Positions 13,113 through 13,259 of a stretch of 13,259 bases of DNA are shown one piece after another (position 1 is the first letter of the stretch; each line of letters begins with the position of its first letter). The DNA is from Acidobacteriota bacterium (GTDB lineage: Bacteria; Acidobacteriota; Vicinamibacteria; Vicinamibacterales; Fen-181): assembly GCA_021779795.1 (NCBI GenBank), contig JAJXZZ010000029.1:1-13259 (forward strand), in the 5' to 3' direction. Position numbers and translations under genes: made by a program. The notes under the pieces were generated by a model that made no database searches, was not told where the DNA came from, and saw only the letters and a list, made by a program, of their open reading frames with translations.

Positions 13113-13198
13113 GCAGCGTGGCCGTGAACTGGAAGCCGCGCGCCCGCCTCCATCACGCCACGCGCGCGATTCGGGTGGAGCCACTTCCGCTCGTCTTT

Positions 13199-13233
13199 CC
13201 CTCGTCCCCCGTCCCTCATCCCTCGTCCCTTCA
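13199..13233. repeat. Degenerate heptamer tandem array (5 units)
   Basis: Five consecutive pyrimidine-rich 7-base units have consensus CCCTCGT. The first and fourth are identical. It ends 26 bases before the window edge. Confidence 0.65.
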
Positions 13234-13259
13234 CCTCCCGAACCCCGCCGGCAGCGTCA

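Noticed and set aside
12994..13150. Minus-strand coding-like stretch (GFQFTATLQAAQTEPAQAEP)
   Set aside because: It is bounded by a TGA immediately upstream, has no start or Shine-Dalgarno, and its QTEPAQAEP part is simply the 15-bp repeat. No family recognised.

Overview
This is a chromosomal window from a high-GC bacterium. The best guess is an Acidobacteriota member, perhaps of the Vicinamibacteria. That is inferred from style: an HTH-TolB-like-TPR protein, remnants of a TPR-bearing Ser/Thr kinase, many secreted or membrane DUF proteins, strong G/C at third codon positions, and spacers rich in degenerate short tandem repeats. I see no rRNA, tRNA, CRISPR array, phage or intact insertion sequence.

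Left part (1-4.7 kb): a Uma2-family nuclease-like gene (minus) lies between two copies of a composite intergenic repeat. Next come a seven-helix membrane protein (plus), then a secreted gamma-glutamyltransferase-family protein (minus) whose 3' end overlaps it tail to tail. A PhzF-family isomerase (plus) diverges from the transferase. The Uma2, seven-helix and transferase genes lack a Shine-Dalgarno and have a -10-like hexamer 6-9 bases before a start codon, as leaderless mRNAs would.

Middle (4.6-7.6 kb): a strong hairpin separates the PhzF gene from a small secreted protein of unknown function (minus). That gene diverges from a 594-residue HTH, membrane, TolB-like and TPR protein (plus). Downstream is a decayed fragment of a Ser/Thr kinase with TPRs, then a nine-unit heptamer array against the stop codon of the next gene.

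Right part (7.6-13.26 kb): a polytopic DUF2339 protein and a SulP anion transporter are both on minus and may be co-transcribed (SulP first). The last ~50 codons of SulP look out of frame: a neighbouring frame carries the coding signal there. A 529-base spacer with a perfect 9+9 palindrome separates SulP from a plus-strand pair, a YflT/GSP17M-like general stress membrane protein and a secreted DUF4136 protein.

The least expected feature is the spacers. At least seven places carry degenerate tandem arrays of period 7 or 8, each with a different word, and two more carry a period of 15. All lie outside the called genes. I found no coherent new multi-gene system; the repeats, the SulP frame change and the kinase remnant merit a second look.
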